Assembly (NCBI GenBank): GCA_006384855.1
Contig: VCJN01000406.1
Location: 1 to 64,000, forward strand
Direction of reading: 5' to 3'
Source: Tetraselmis striata
Taxonomy: Eukaryota > Chlorophyta > Chlorodendrophyceae > Chlorodendrales > Chlorodendraceae
Length of the DNA stretch: 64,000 bases
The notes beneath the pieces were generated by a model. The model searched no databases. It saw nothing but the letters and a program-made list of their open reading frames with translations, and had not been told where the DNA came from. Positions 46,131-55,058 of the stretch are shown piece by piece. The position numbers and the translations under genes were made by a program. How positions within the stretch are numbered: position 1 is the stretch's first letter; every line of letters starts with the position of its first letter.

Positions 46131-47326
46131 ATGGCATTCCAGATGCGCGCCCTGCTGGCGTTGTTGCTGATGCTGTTGCAGATTCCAGCGCAGGAAGCAG
46201 TACGTCTTTCGTTGCACACCCGCCCTGATCATGCGAAGCACGACAATCGGCACTGGCTAAAACTCCGAGCACTCTCTACAAAGAACAGGGACTCGCTGCC
46301 ATGGATGAATCCTTTTACATGCGCTACCTTGTTGATTCCACTAGCATTGCGAACTGACCGCGTCCCCACTCAGCCCACATGAATGAGGAGCACTACTCGG
46401 CCAATGTACTGGAGGACGAGCGAAAGCTCGCCATGCGCACCGCATTCCTAGCCTATAAGGAGGAGCGCACCGCGAAGTTGCGGGAGGTGCTGAAGGATGT
46501 GCCAGCCGGGGAGCCCCTCGTGCTGATGGTGGTCAACTACGGCCAGCTGCTGCTGTTCCTCAACTGAGTCTGTGGGCTGCGCGAGATGAAGCTCGACAGC
46601 GTGCTGCAGCAGAGCCTGGTGATGACCCGCGACAAGAAGACGATTGAGGTCACCAAGGACCTGGTGCCACGTACTTTGTGGGGCCGGAGGAGTGTGGCGT
46701 TACCGTCGGCAGCTCCGCGGCTGGCGCTTTTGGCGATGAAACTCACATGATGATGATGCTGTTGAAGTTCGCTGGGCTGTACTCTGTGGTGGAGGAGCTG
46801 GGGTACGACGCGTTGCAGCAGGATGTAGACATCATGTGGAATATCATCCCCCTGCCGCTGTTCTACACCCCCGAGTACGCGTCCGTGGCCATCGCGATGA
46901 GCTACGACGGCAACCGTCGCCAGCCACCGTTCTACGGTAACGGCGGGTTTTTCTTCGTCCGTGCGTCCGAAAACGGGCTGGTTGTACTGCTTCAGCAAGA
47001 GGCCGGCTGGCGCACAGCAGCCCATCATGGTCAAGGTACTGGAGTACCACCTGGTAGTGTACTCCCTCGCCCTCGAGGTGCTGCCCGAGGCGGTGGTCTC
47101 CCACCCATGACTCGGCGGCGGCATGTTCAGGACACCGCCCAAAAATACGCCGATGGACGAGGAGACAGGACTTGTGCCGATGCTCCTTCATGCGGCGTGG
47201 ACAGTCAACGTATTTGGCTATGTGGAGAAGCTGTGGAACGTGGATCGCTGGTTCTTTCACTCGGGCTGCAGCATGTACAATAATGATGGGCTCATCACAC
47301 TGGACCATACCTGGAGGATTGCATGA
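46131..47326 (+). pseudogene. Nucleotide-diphospho-sugar transferase (Nucleotid_trans), broken
   Basis: A glycosyltransferase of the secretory pathway. The N-terminus is a signal peptide or anchor (MRALLALLLMLLQIPAQEAV). Then come LVLMVVNYGQLLLFLN, VCGLREMKLDSVLQQSLVMT, TYFVGPEECGV, LKFAGLYSVVEELGYDALQQ with the DVDIMWNIIPLP donor-binding motif (D-x-D), YGNGGFFFVRAS, PIMVKVLEYHL and VDRWFFHSGCSMYNND. The reading frame changes near 46300, 46660 (one base lost) and 47000 (one base gained). TGA codons interrupt it at about 46352, at 46565-46567 and at about 47107. The second TGA lies where relatives have Trp, as in FLNW-VCGL. Most likely a pseudogene, though assembly errors could cause the indels. 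Confidence 0.75.
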
Positions 47327-48759
47327 GCGACCCGCTGACACAGTGCCACGGCCGTGTCAACACGCCGTTCAAGAAGACGAAGGAATGGTAGACAATAGGA
47401 ATAATAGAAATAGCGGTAATGCACTGCACACAATCATTTCTTGATGTGTCTTGAATCTGCACAAATCACCCCAGTTTGGAGGCGGTGTAATTAAAACAGT
47501 TACTTTTATCCAGTAGACGTAGTCCATAGACCGCAAGACAAGGCATGCAACGCAACTGCGCTGGTCGGCAATACCGGGCGATCATGTGCTTGACGTTTCA
47601 GTCAGGTTGTTCAAGAAGCCATTCAATGCCTGGCCGACCTTGCCGCTCCAGGAGGCTTAACTGCTTGGGCATTTACCTCCGTGGTGTTCCCACAGGCAAG
47701 ATCTGCAGCATAGGATTGCTGGGAAGCGGCTGGGCGGGGCTGAACTGAGAGGTTGCGGTGCCCGGTGACTCAGGCTAGGGCAGCGAATAGGCTTACCTCT
47801 CTAGAGGTTCGCAGCTCTCTCCCTGGAAGCTTAAGCTTCGTCTTGCAGTCCACCCTTCCCTTGACCCCCCTAGAGTCCATCTAACCAGCACTGTCACTCC
47901 TCCAGCCTATGGCTAAGCTGACTGCCAGAAGGCTGGCTGGCCGCTTTTGGCTTTGCTTGCCAGTGCTAGAGCTGCTGCGTTGCGGCTGCTTGGCTTTCAC
48001 TTCTTCGGCAGATGTGGCATGCCCATGCCAATGCAGGCGGAATGCACGGAAGGGGGGGGGGGGGAGGGGTGATTGATGATGGTTTCTCTGGCGTTGCCCT
48101 GGATGTTGTGTTGCGATTTTTTGTTTTACGCACCAACTCCACTGCCATAAACTCATACCAGCGCGCTGGTCCACGAGCCAATCTCACCCAGCACGGCTGA
48201 CCTTGCTGGTATCAGGAATGATACTGGCGCAGAAGCAGGGTATCTCTGCACAGTTTGTCTACGTGTGAAAGGGGCAGGGGTGGCTCAAAAACGCGCCAGG
48301 GAAGACATAGCCAATACGATGTTGCAATCTGTATTTGAGAGGGTCACTACATGTGATACCTGTGGGGCGGGATGCAACGCCTTTTCCATTCAAGGTTGAT
48401 GCAATGAACCTCAAGGAGGTTCGTCAGGTGGACCCTTTCGCTGGACCGGGTAGAATCGTTAGGTTTTGTCCGCATTCCTATGGTAGGGTTTGCGCAGGGT
48501 ATCCGCAGGGTTTGTGGAGGGTGTCTGGAGGGCGCGCGGGGGTGGAATCGGGGCGGAATCGGGGCGGAATCGCGCAGAATCGGGGTGGAATCGGGACAAA
48601 ATCGGCGCGCGCAGGACGGCGGAACCGGCGGAATCGGCGCGGAATCGCGCGCGCGGGAGGGAGGGAGTGTAGGGTATGGATAGGGTCTCGACTGGGTCTG
48701 GGCTAGGGTTTCCAACTATTGTCGTTCTTTATTCTAAACGCTGTCAACGGACCCTGCTC
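47327..48759. other. Host-virus transition region
   Basis: No clear gene. A minus-strand stretch near 48187-48060 (RWYEFMAVELVRKTKNRNTT) may be an exon next to a G13 run (48052-48064), the last homopolymer run in the window. From 48540 to 48655 there is a degenerate tandem repeat. The provirus must begin between here and the first viral-style gene at 48760, but its terminal repeat cannot be defined without the other end. Confidence 0.45.
48540..48655. repeat. Degenerate GGAATCGGGGC tandem repeat
   Basis: About eight imperfect copies of an 11-base unit (GGAATCGGGGC and variants with GCGC), preceded by several TAGGGTTT/CAGGGTTT motifs (about 48484-48520) and followed by CTAGGGTTT at about 48708. 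It may belong to the viral terminal region. Confidence 0.7.
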
Positions 48760-49062
48760 ATGGCTGCTTGTATTTCTCCTGGTGTCCATAACTATGTGAA
48801 GCCTGGATGTGTATGTGCATTATGCAAGCGCACGTTTGAAGATATATCAAGGGAACGGTCTGAAGATCGCCGGAGACTATCAGATGGCAACGTAATGCTG
48901 CGCATGGCCCATCATGAAGTTTGGACCCCTTATAAATCGACGCTTAGTGATGGAACACTCGGCAAGTTACAGAAGGCTGGGTTGGCCCCCCGCAAGTGTG
49001 CGGAATGCGGATTGTATGGAATGGAATGTGAATGCTGTCGCCCTTGGAAAGATACTTCATAG
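48760..49062 (+). CDS. Small cysteine-rich protein
   Basis: One hundred residues from ATG 48760 (MAACISPGVHNYVKPGCVCA). Two Cys clusters, CVCALC near the front and CAEC...CECC near the end, could bind zinc. The middle is charged (ERSEDRRRLSDG). It is the leftmost gene in viral style; TGTAA occurs shortly after the stop. An upstream in-frame ATG at 48676 lies in the repeat-flanked GC-rich segment and is less likely. Function unknown. Confidence 0.5.
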   Translation: MAACISPGVHNYVKPGCVCALCKRTFEDISRERSEDRRRLSDGNVMLRMAHHEVWTPYKSTLSDGTLGKLQKAGLAPRKCAECGLYGMECECCRPWKDTS

Positions 49063-49142
49063 TGATTCGACTGTAATAACCTCTGGTTCTTTGTCGTAAT
49101 ATTTTGTCCTCTTCGGCTATTCTAGGGTTTGACATGGGTTTG

Positions 49143-49181
49143 TATAATATTCTGTCGACTATGGTATAATATTCTTTCGAC
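49143..49181 (+). promoter_or_regulatory. Duplicated viral promoter-like box
   Basis: TATAATATTCTGTCGAC (49143-49159) and TATAATATTCTTTCGAC (49165-49181) differ at one base. A third, TAATATTTTGT, lies at about 49098. They resemble boxes in front of other viral genes. The second copy directly abuts the ATG at 49182. Confidence 0.6.
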
Positions 49182-49391
49182 ATGGGTAAGAAGTGCAGCG
49201 CTGGTAACCAGTTCCCGGCCATTAAGCCCAAAGGGTGTACATTCAAGGGTCACAAGTCCAAGTCCAAGAGCAAGAGTAAGAGTAGCGCCGGCGGTAGCAA
49301 GGCCGAGTACGATCGGTTGGGTCGGCGGTACGCTACCACCGGTGCCGATCGGGCGGAGCGCATGCGTCGTCGGGCGTCGGGCCGTACCTGA
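49182..49391 (+). CDS. Small basic KS-repeat protein
   Basis: Sixty-nine residues, strongly basic, with a (K-S)n stretch (KGHKSKSKSKSKSSAGG) and a basic C-terminus (RAERMRRRASGRT). Such proteins in small dsDNA viruses often bind DNA inside the capsid; here that is inference from composition. It follows a duplicated AT-rich box with almost no leader. Confidence 0.6.
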   Translation: MGKKCSAGNQFPAIKPKGCTFKGHKSKSKSKSKSSAGGSKAEYDRLGRRYATTGADRAERMRRRASGRT

Positions 49392-49425
49392 TTGTGTTTG
49401 CGTATATTAAAATACCCGAGGCGTT

Positions 49426-49995
49426 ATGACGCGGGTATCGTTCAAGAAGGGGTGGAGACAGCGAGCGTTCAAAATAGAACAGCGCGCGACAGGGGTCAAG
49501 CTACACGATTTCAACGATCGACCGGCCCTTCTTAGGGATTTCCTCGAGACGTATGGGAGCAGTCTAGGCAGCGATACTCACGGATTCTACGTGGTGTATT
49601 CGTGCGTCAATGGCCGCCTCAAGTACGTAAAATCCGCGAATGTGTATTACCGTCTGCGCAACTATACCCTTCCGTGGCCGGACGTCAAGGTGCTATACCT
49701 GCGAGTCTAGGTGGGTAAAACATCCATAAGGAAGCGAGTGGACGAGGGCAAACGGGACGTAACGCGTGAGGCGGAGTTCGAGTCTCAGGTCAAAACCGCC
49801 CTGCGTAAATGGGGCGTTACTGAAGACAGTGCCCTTGGCGAGGAGTATCTGTTTTTGGACGCGGCGGATGCTCTTTTACATGCCGTGGATGGTGCTTCTT
49901 CTTACATAAGCGATAGGCGGGACATCGACGATCCGCGCGTCAGCGGCCGCAGTCGAACTAGCAGGCACTCTAGTCTTGCAAACATGGAGGACTAG
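49426..49995 (+). CDS. Unknown viral protein interrupted by one in-frame TAG
   Basis: From ATG 49426 the frame runs 94 codons (MTRVSFKKGWRQRAFKIEQR to KVLYLRV), meets TAG at 49708-49710, and continues in the same frame for another 94 codons to 49995. The second half has no ATG except near its end and would have to start at GTG, unlikely in a eukaryotic virus. The parts may be one 189-codon gene with a nonsense mutation, a readthrough site, or a truncated gene with a leftover tail. The second half is charged and helical (VDEGKRDVTREAEFESQVKT). No family recognised. Its 3' end overlaps the convergent methyltransferase-like gene by 26 bases. Confidence 0.55.
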
Positions 49996-50542
49996 CGGCG
50001 TTGGGTGTAATCATGGTCTTGGCTCGGTATAACATGCGTTCGGCAATGGAATCGCAGACGTACCCCTTCTCTTCGTCTGGTTGCCATCGGTCCACATTGC
50101 TCCATATATGCGCCACCTTTTTGTAGGGCGGTCCGTACACCGTGTAGCACGCCGTCGTGTGGTGTTCCACAGCCTTCAGGTCCGTGCTATTTAGCGTGCC
50201 GGTCGCTAGGTTCTCGATGAAGAATACCGAGGGTTTGGTGATATCGATCAGTGCCAGGCACCTCTTGCTTATCCGCGCGGCCTCCTCATGGGTACAGCTT
50301 GTAAGGGGTGGCGACGCCCACACAATGTCGTATGCGACGTCGTGCGGGGGGTCCCACTCCAATATGGACGCGCACACGGTGGGGCTGTTCGCGGGGTTGA
50401 TGTCGATGCCTGTATATGCCACGTTGTTCTCGCCAAATACCCTTTCGGCGGCCTTGCGAATGGTCTGTTCACGACAGCACAGATCAAGGATCTTCACCGG
50501 AGTCTCTGCTCCTATTGCGTCGAGCCACCCGTTCGCCTGCAT
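49970..50542 (-). CDS. Cytosine-5 methyltransferase-like protein, probably inactive
   Basis: 190 residues with the fold order of a small C5 methyltransferase: motif I position DLCCREQTIRKAAERV (residues 20-35), GIDINP (45-50), YDIVWASPPLTSCT (71-84) and VFFIENLATG (107-115). Active enzymes have DLxxGxG at motif I, a catalytic Cys in PPC and ENP or ENV. Here these are DLCCREQ, PPL and ENL. The fold seems kept but the SAM loop and nucleophile are lost, so a non-catalytic role or decay is likely. Its start overlaps the end of the upstream two-helix gene by 59 bases. Confidence 0.6.
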   Translation of the reverse strand: MQANGWLDAIGAETPVKILDLCCREQTIRKAAERVFGENNVAYTGIDINPANSPTVCASILEWDPPHDVAYDIVWASPPLTSCTHEEAARISKRCLALIDITKPSVFFIENLATGTLNSTDLKAVEHHTTACYTVYGPPYKKVAHIWSNVDRWQPDEEKGYVCDSIAERMLYRAKTMITPNAASPPCLQD

Positions 50543-51113
50543 TTTGGAATCTGCGGGGGATGGGCGGCTCGCTCTCGGCGATCTTGTCCAGTTCGGAATT
50601 GGCGTATTCGATGAACTCCGCGTGGTTGCGGAATACGTTATCTGAGCCTTTCAGTGTGAGCTCGGTTTTTATATCCCTCGACACGCCCTGGTACCGCGTG
50701 GCAAACATGTCGTGCAACATCGCCTTGATATCCAATCCCATGCTAGATTTTGTGGATGCGAGTGCCGTGGCGACAATGGTGAGCACGCCTGCTGCCAGAG
50801 TGGGAAACTGGAGGTTTGGATGATCGACCTGGGATTGCATGCTTATCCATAGGTTTATGTACGAGGAGGCCGCGCCCAGGGTGATTATGGTCATATTCAA
50901 GAAGAATACTAGACGACAGTACCAAGTCGCCGTCACGGTGTGCTGCGCTGCCAGTGATATCGAGAACCGGCGCCATCCCTTGAGGAGATTCTTGCGCGCC
51001 GACGCTAGATCCTCGCTGTCGGTCTGCGACTCGTCGGAGTGGTTGTGATCGATCTCGTGCGGCGACGGTTCAATGTTGTAGTCCCCGCATGGCGATTTGG
51101 CGTATCTTTCCAT
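50484..51113 (-). CDS. Two-helix membrane protein (SLATT-like)
   Basis: 209 residues. A charged N-terminal region (HEIDHNHSDESQTDSEDLAS) and an amphipathic stretch precede two hydrophobic helices at about residues 66-90 (FFLNMTIITLGAASSYI) and 102-122 (LAAGVLTIVATALAS). A polar, basic C-terminal half follows (DMFATRYQGVSRDIKTELTL). Two helices with a cytoplasmic helical tail resemble SLATT-domain proteins, pore-forming effectors in bacterial conflict systems. The resemblance is structural style only and needs a profile search. Upstream is an AT-rich box (ACATATTATATAG) and TGTAAAC. Confidence 0.55.
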   Translation of the reverse strand: MERYAKSPCGDYNIEPSPHEIDHNHSDESQTDSEDLASARKNLLKGWRRFSISLAAQHTVTATWYCRLVFFLNMTIITLGAASSYINLWISMQSQVDHPNLQFPTLAAGVLTIVATALASTKSSMGLDIKAMLHDMFATRYQGVSRDIKTELTLKGSDNVFRNHAEFIEYANSELDKIAESEPPIPRRFQNAGERVARRNRSRDSGEDP

Positions 51114-51154
51114 TCCGGTAACTTGTAGTGTTTACATCGGACTATATAATATGT

Positions 51155-51361
51155 TTACACGTCTGCCGGCGCGGCATGTTGCTTCTTGGCCGGTCTGGTA
51201 CCGGCCCGCTTTGCGGGGCGCGACCGCTTCTTTTTGGGGGTGGGGCCGGTTTCCGGTGGTGTGCGTGACTCGACGACTTTCACAGGCTTATAGTGGCGCA
51301 CCAGGGCACCGCTACGCGATTGGCGGCTCACAAGTACGCGCTTGTGCATTTCGGGGACCAT
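51155..51361 (-). CDS. Small basic protein
   Basis: Sixty-eight residues, very basic in the second half (PTPKKKRSRPAKRAGTRPAK), with a classical nuclear localisation-like KKKRSR. Probably DNA- or capsid-associated (inference). Lies between the two-helix protein and the spike gene on the same strand, with ACATTGTAAG just upstream. Confidence 0.55.
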   Translation of the reverse strand: MVPEMHKRVLVSRQSRSGALVRHYKPVKVVESRTPPETGPTPKKKRSRPAKRAGTRPAKKQHAAPADV

Positions 51362-51401
51362 GTCTTACTATATATTGCTTACAATGTTTACATGTACGTT
51401 A

Positions 51402-53681
51402 TCAGACGAGATACTCCTTCTGGAATCGTTGTCCGACGTATGTCCCGTTATTAGTTGCTTCGTTTAACACCTCGACACCGTTACGCAAAATCCTCAGTCC
51501 GGGTGCCGTTGCTCCGTTTGCCCAATATAGCTTGAACTGTGAGTCCGTGTTCCCATTGGGGTCGGTGATAGTGAAGAGGGATAAGTTGTTGTTGGACAAC
51601 CAGTAGGCGCGCTGGAACGGGTTTGGAAAGGTGTTGTCTGTGACACCGTCCGTCATGAATGTCTTTGCCTCGTCGACGGTTTGGTCTCCGTTGTCGCATG
51701 GTGTGGCCATGCTGGTGATGTCTTCCTTCGCAATATCCCATGTCACCGACGGGTTTATTTGTTCAATCTCTACCAACTGGGCGTATACCGCGTGTTGCTT
51801 GGCAGATGTTATGAATTCCCACACTACGGGGGTGGGGGGTTTGAAAAGGACCATTTCGGCGATGGCCTGGTTATTCCCCGCCCCTCGACCGGTTGTGTCA
51901 AACGTAAACGTGTACTGGCTGTATTGCCCCGGCCAATCGAATATGACGTCGTAGTCTACATTCTCGTACGAAGATCCGCCCAGAGCCGGATTGGTTCTGG
52001 GGTTGTACCAGCCGTCGGACGAGCGGTGTACCGTTTCTGAGTGTACCGAGTTCCCGTCGCCCGTTACATTGAGTGTGCCAAACGGGTAGAAGACGTCTCC
52101 AGAGGGATTCGTCGAGCGGAGCGATGTGATGCGGACGCCCATCAATGACTCGCTCTGCGCCATGTTTAGTGTGATGGTCTGGAAATTTCCATTGTCCCAT
52201 ACGATTCCCGTTGATTGATTGACCCATCCGTATACCCCGTCGAAAATGGAATTTATAGACAAGTCGTCTTTTCCGACTGTGTCGCCGGTGATGGAGGCGA
52301 CGGCCGTCCCGGCGTTGACTTGTGTCACGTTGTCCAGGTAGGAGGCGTCAAAGGTAAACGACGCTACTGACGCGTCATATATCTGCGTGGACGCAAACCC
52401 GTTGCTTTGTGCAACCTGGACACCGACCGAATATAGCACACGGGGCCTGGGCGTTTTCAGGGTCCCGCCGATATCGCTGAGAAGTAATATAAACGTCGTC
52501 CGCATGTAGTTGGCCGTGGCGCCTGGGACGCTGTTAGACACGTTCTTTAGGAAGGAGGGTGTGTATGGTGACACAGGAAGCACGGTATGTGTCCCGCCCG
52601 ACCCGTCGTTGAGTGTCAGCGTCACGTCGGTATTCTCGTCGACGTTGTAGAAAGCCACAGGGGTATTAACGACTATTTCGACGCTGTCGTATAGCCCGTT
52701 GGATTCGGCTTCCGAGACGGCGACGTCCACAATAAGTTCGTTCGTTGACGGGTCGGGGATGTACGGGGCGTAATCGCTCGGATCGAAATCCACTGTTTTT
52801 GTGAATGTCGCTGTTTGCCCGATGGGATTTGTGTAGCTGACTTCCACACCGACGGCGGACGTTTCTCTGAACGGGAGAGTGGTGAGATTGAGTGCCGTAC
52901 TCGACGCAAGGTCCAGATCCGCTCGGTAATCGTTTCCACCCAACCATGTGACCGTGAAAGCATGCATCGGCTGGAGCACGCCGTCGACCACGATATTGAT
53001 ATCCAGATCGGACGTTTCCGGGACATTCAGCATGGCGAATTCGACCGACGCGTCTGTGAGTGTCGCAGTTTCGAAATCCCAGTCGAACGCCCCTTGTTTT
53101 GTGAACGGTGTCGGAGGATCCAGTTCTTGGATGACGGGCGGGAGATACACGTTAACGGTCCTGATGTCCTCGGTCTCTGCAAACGTCAACTGCGTCCACA
53201 GGTCCGGACTCGCCAGTTGTTTGGCTGTCTCGGATAACGAGAAGATTTCCCTCTCGTTGCTATCCAGAATGCTCCCGGTGTCCGTCAGAATCTTTGCCGT
53301 GCAGTATATCTGGACCTTGTACACGCCCAGAGTGATGGAGATCTGGACACTTCCCTCGTAGTCGAAGGACGCCCCGCTCGGTCCGGTAGCTGTTATCGGG
53401 CTGTCCCAATCAATCGCGTACCGATCGGACTCTGTACCGTTCGCGTCGGTGACGGTAAATTCTACTGTGAGCGGTTCGATGAGGTTTGCTGGGCGGTAAC
53501 CCCCTTCGGACGCGTAACACATGATATGCGTCACCTCTCCATTACCGTCCACGACAAATGGGTAGTCGAGTGTCGTTCCTGCCAGGCCCGAGTATCCAAA
53601 GGCAAGGCCAAACACGTCGGGAAACTGAGGCTGCGTATTGATAATCTGGGGCAACGTGACTGTGGCCGTTTGGGTGCCCAT
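51402..53681 (-). CDS. Large probable virion spike or fibre protein
   Basis: 759 residues from ATG 53681, the longest viral protein here. It is rich in Thr, Ser, Asn, Val and Asp with alternating beta patterns and almost no Cys, as in extracellular beta-sandwich arrays. Roughly residues 480-640 (GVYGWVNQSTGIVWDNGNFQ, SLMGVRITSLRSTNPSGDVF, YSQYTFTFDTTGRGAGN, IAEMVLF) look like a discoidin/F5-8C-type carbohydrate-binding fold. No signal peptide or membrane helix. It sits among structural genes, so host attachment is the best guess. Confidence 0.6.
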   Translation of the reverse strand: MGTQTATVTLPQIINTQPQFPDVFGLAFGYSGLAGTTLDYPFVVDGNGEVTHIMCYASEGGYRPANLIEPLTVEFTVTDANGTESDRYAIDWDSPITATGPSGASFDYEGSVQISITLGVYKVQIYCTAKILTDTGSILDSNEREIFSLSETAKQLASPDLWTQLTFAETEDIRTVNVYLPPVIQELDPPTPFTKQGAFDWDFETATLTDASVEFAMLNVPETSDLDINIVVDGVLQPMHAFTVTWLGGNDYRADLDLASSTALNLTTLPFRETSAVGVEVSYTNPIGQTATFTKTVDFDPSDYAPYIPDPSTNELIVDVAVSEAESNGLYDSVEIVVNTPVAFYNVDENTDVTLTLNDGSGGTHTVLPVSPYTPSFLKNVSNSVPGATANYMRTTFILLLSDIGGTLKTPRPRVLYSVGVQVAQSNGFASTQIYDASVASFTFDASYLDNVTQVNAGTAVASITGDTVGKDDLSINSIFDGVYGWVNQSTGIVWDNGNFQTITLNMAQSESLMGVRITSLRSTNPSGDVFYPFGTLNVTGDGNSVHSETVHRSSDGWYNPRTNPALGGSSYENVDYDVIFDWPGQYSQYTFTFDTTGRGAGNNQAIAEMVLFKPPTPVVWEFITSAKQHAVYAQLVEIEQINPSVTWDIAKEDITSMATPCDNGDQTVDEAKTFMTDGVTDNTFPNPFQRAYWLSNNNLSLFTITDPNGNTDSQFKLYWANGATAPGLRILRNGVEVLNEATNNGTYVGQRFQKEYLV

Positions 53682-53824
53682 GGCAAGATGGACGTGTGTT
53701 TCTTATTACATGGCAACACAATCTGCCGTTTCTAAGGGTCGATGGGTGTATATCGGATAACAAATGTCATCAGGCCCCGTCTTGCCCTGCTGCTGATTGT
53801 ACCTGTATTGCCTTCCACAAAGTA

Positions 53825-55012
53825 CTATGTTACGTCGTCTCTTGGTTGGTCCGTTACTTCACCCCACGTGACGTTGTTTATTTCAATGACATCCGGGAGA
53901 GAGCCGGTGAGGGTTGCTGTGATGCTGTCGACTTCGGCTGTGACCGGTATATCGAATGTCATTTGTCCGATGATGCGTACTCCACCGCCTTGGACATGCG
54001 TGATGGTTAGGGCGTTCGTGTTGACCGACAATGCCGACGTGCGTACCGGCGCTGCCAGGATTGGCGCAATCCGGAATCCGCCCTTGCCGGTCGCAATTGT
54101 CAGCGGGATTGTTAGGTCGGACTCGACCATGGGGGCCGGCTCCGGGTCGACAAACCATTCGTTGCTTGCGCTAAGTCTACAGTGCATGGATTGCCTGGGG
54201 ACCTCCACAACCCTTAAGCTATTCGATGGGAGCACACTTGTTGTTGTGACCGACCCGCTGTCCATGTTATCAAATATCAACGGTAGGAACGTCTTCATTA
54301 TACCGCTTTTTCCGATTATCTTGTACGAGTGTGTCGCTGTCCTCAGTGAACTCTTATCGGCCTCTGTTAACGATTGTGAATCTCTCACAGGGTGCAGATT
54401 GTCTATCCAAATGTCGTCGTACCCCCCGTTATGAAAAGCTGCCTCGAACGCCTTCTCGGAGAAATTCCAGAACGGGTGTACCGCTTCGGACATTTGCACT
54501 CCACTAGCAGTTCCGACGAATTCCTTGTACCTGTCCATATCGGCCTGACTTATGTTTACAATCGCGGTGTAGAAGGTTGTCATGCCGGTCCCGTGGTTGA
54601 CGGTCGCTCGTAAGGTGTCGTTCCGATAGTTGTACGTCGGTGGGGTCACTCTCATGGACGATGCCTCGCTCTTAAGGGTAGACTCGAGCCATTTAGTAGG
54701 TACGCTCTCCCCGTTTACTGTCAAGAAGTGAGTGTATCTGCCATCTGCAATATCCCTGTACAATCGGTGTGGGAACGTTTCTCCTGGCCAGTTTACGGCG
54801 TATAGGTCGACGTCGGTTGGCAGTTCGCCCTTGGGAAGGGTTATGGGCTGTAGCCTAGCCCTGGCCTGTTCGGTGGTGGGTTCTTGTACCGGGGTGATGA
54901 CCACCGAATCCGATTGAACATCCCGTACTTCCACGGCCGTCCCTGTGTATGCGTATGATGTGTGCACATTGGCGGAGGCCTCGCCCCCTCTCGATCCGAT
55001 GACAAGGGGCAT
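53825..55012 (-). CDS. Unknown structural-type viral protein
   Basis: 395 residues from ATG 55012, in a good context (CCACCATGC). Beta-rich, no Cys-rich or membrane segments. Features include an N-terminal Val/Thr-rich part, PHRLYRDIADGRYTHFLTVN, HPFWNFSEKAFEAAFHNGGY and a C-terminal repeat-like beta region. It lies between the spike and penton-like genes on the same strand, so it is probably a virion component. No family recognised. CATAATGT (55047-55054) and TTACA (55033-55037) on its upstream side are the shared box and poly(A)-like signal in reverse orientation. Confidence 0.55.
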   Translation of the reverse strand: MPLVIGSRGGEASANVHTSYAYTGTAVEVRDVQSDSVVITPVQEPTTEQARARLQPITLPKGELPTDVDLYAVNWPGETFPHRLYRDIADGRYTHFLTVNGESVPTKWLESTLKSEASSMRVTPPTYNYRNDTLRATVNHGTGMTTFYTAIVNISQADMDRYKEFVGTASGVQMSEAVHPFWNFSEKAFEAAFHNGGYDDIWIDNLHPVRDSQSLTEADKSSLRTATHSYKIIGKSGIMKTFLPLIFDNMDSGSVTTTSVLPSNSLRVVEVPRQSMHCRLSASNEWFVDPEPAPMVESDLTIPLTIATGKGGFRIAPILAAPVRTSALSVNTNALTITHVQGGGVRIIGQMTFDIPVTAEVDSITATLTGSLPDVIEINNVTWGEVTDQPRDDVT

Positions 55013-55058
55013 GGTGGCAAGGAACCAACAAGTTACAATCTAGGCACATAATGTTTCG

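Noticed and set aside
48480..48715. Chromosome telomere
   Set aside because: TAGGGTTT words are present but not in a regular tandem array, and sequence continues on both sides.
49426..49995. Proven stop-codon readthrough
   Set aside because: The TAG is followed by GTG, not a known strong readthrough context; mutation or sequencing error is equally likely, so only the observation is reported.
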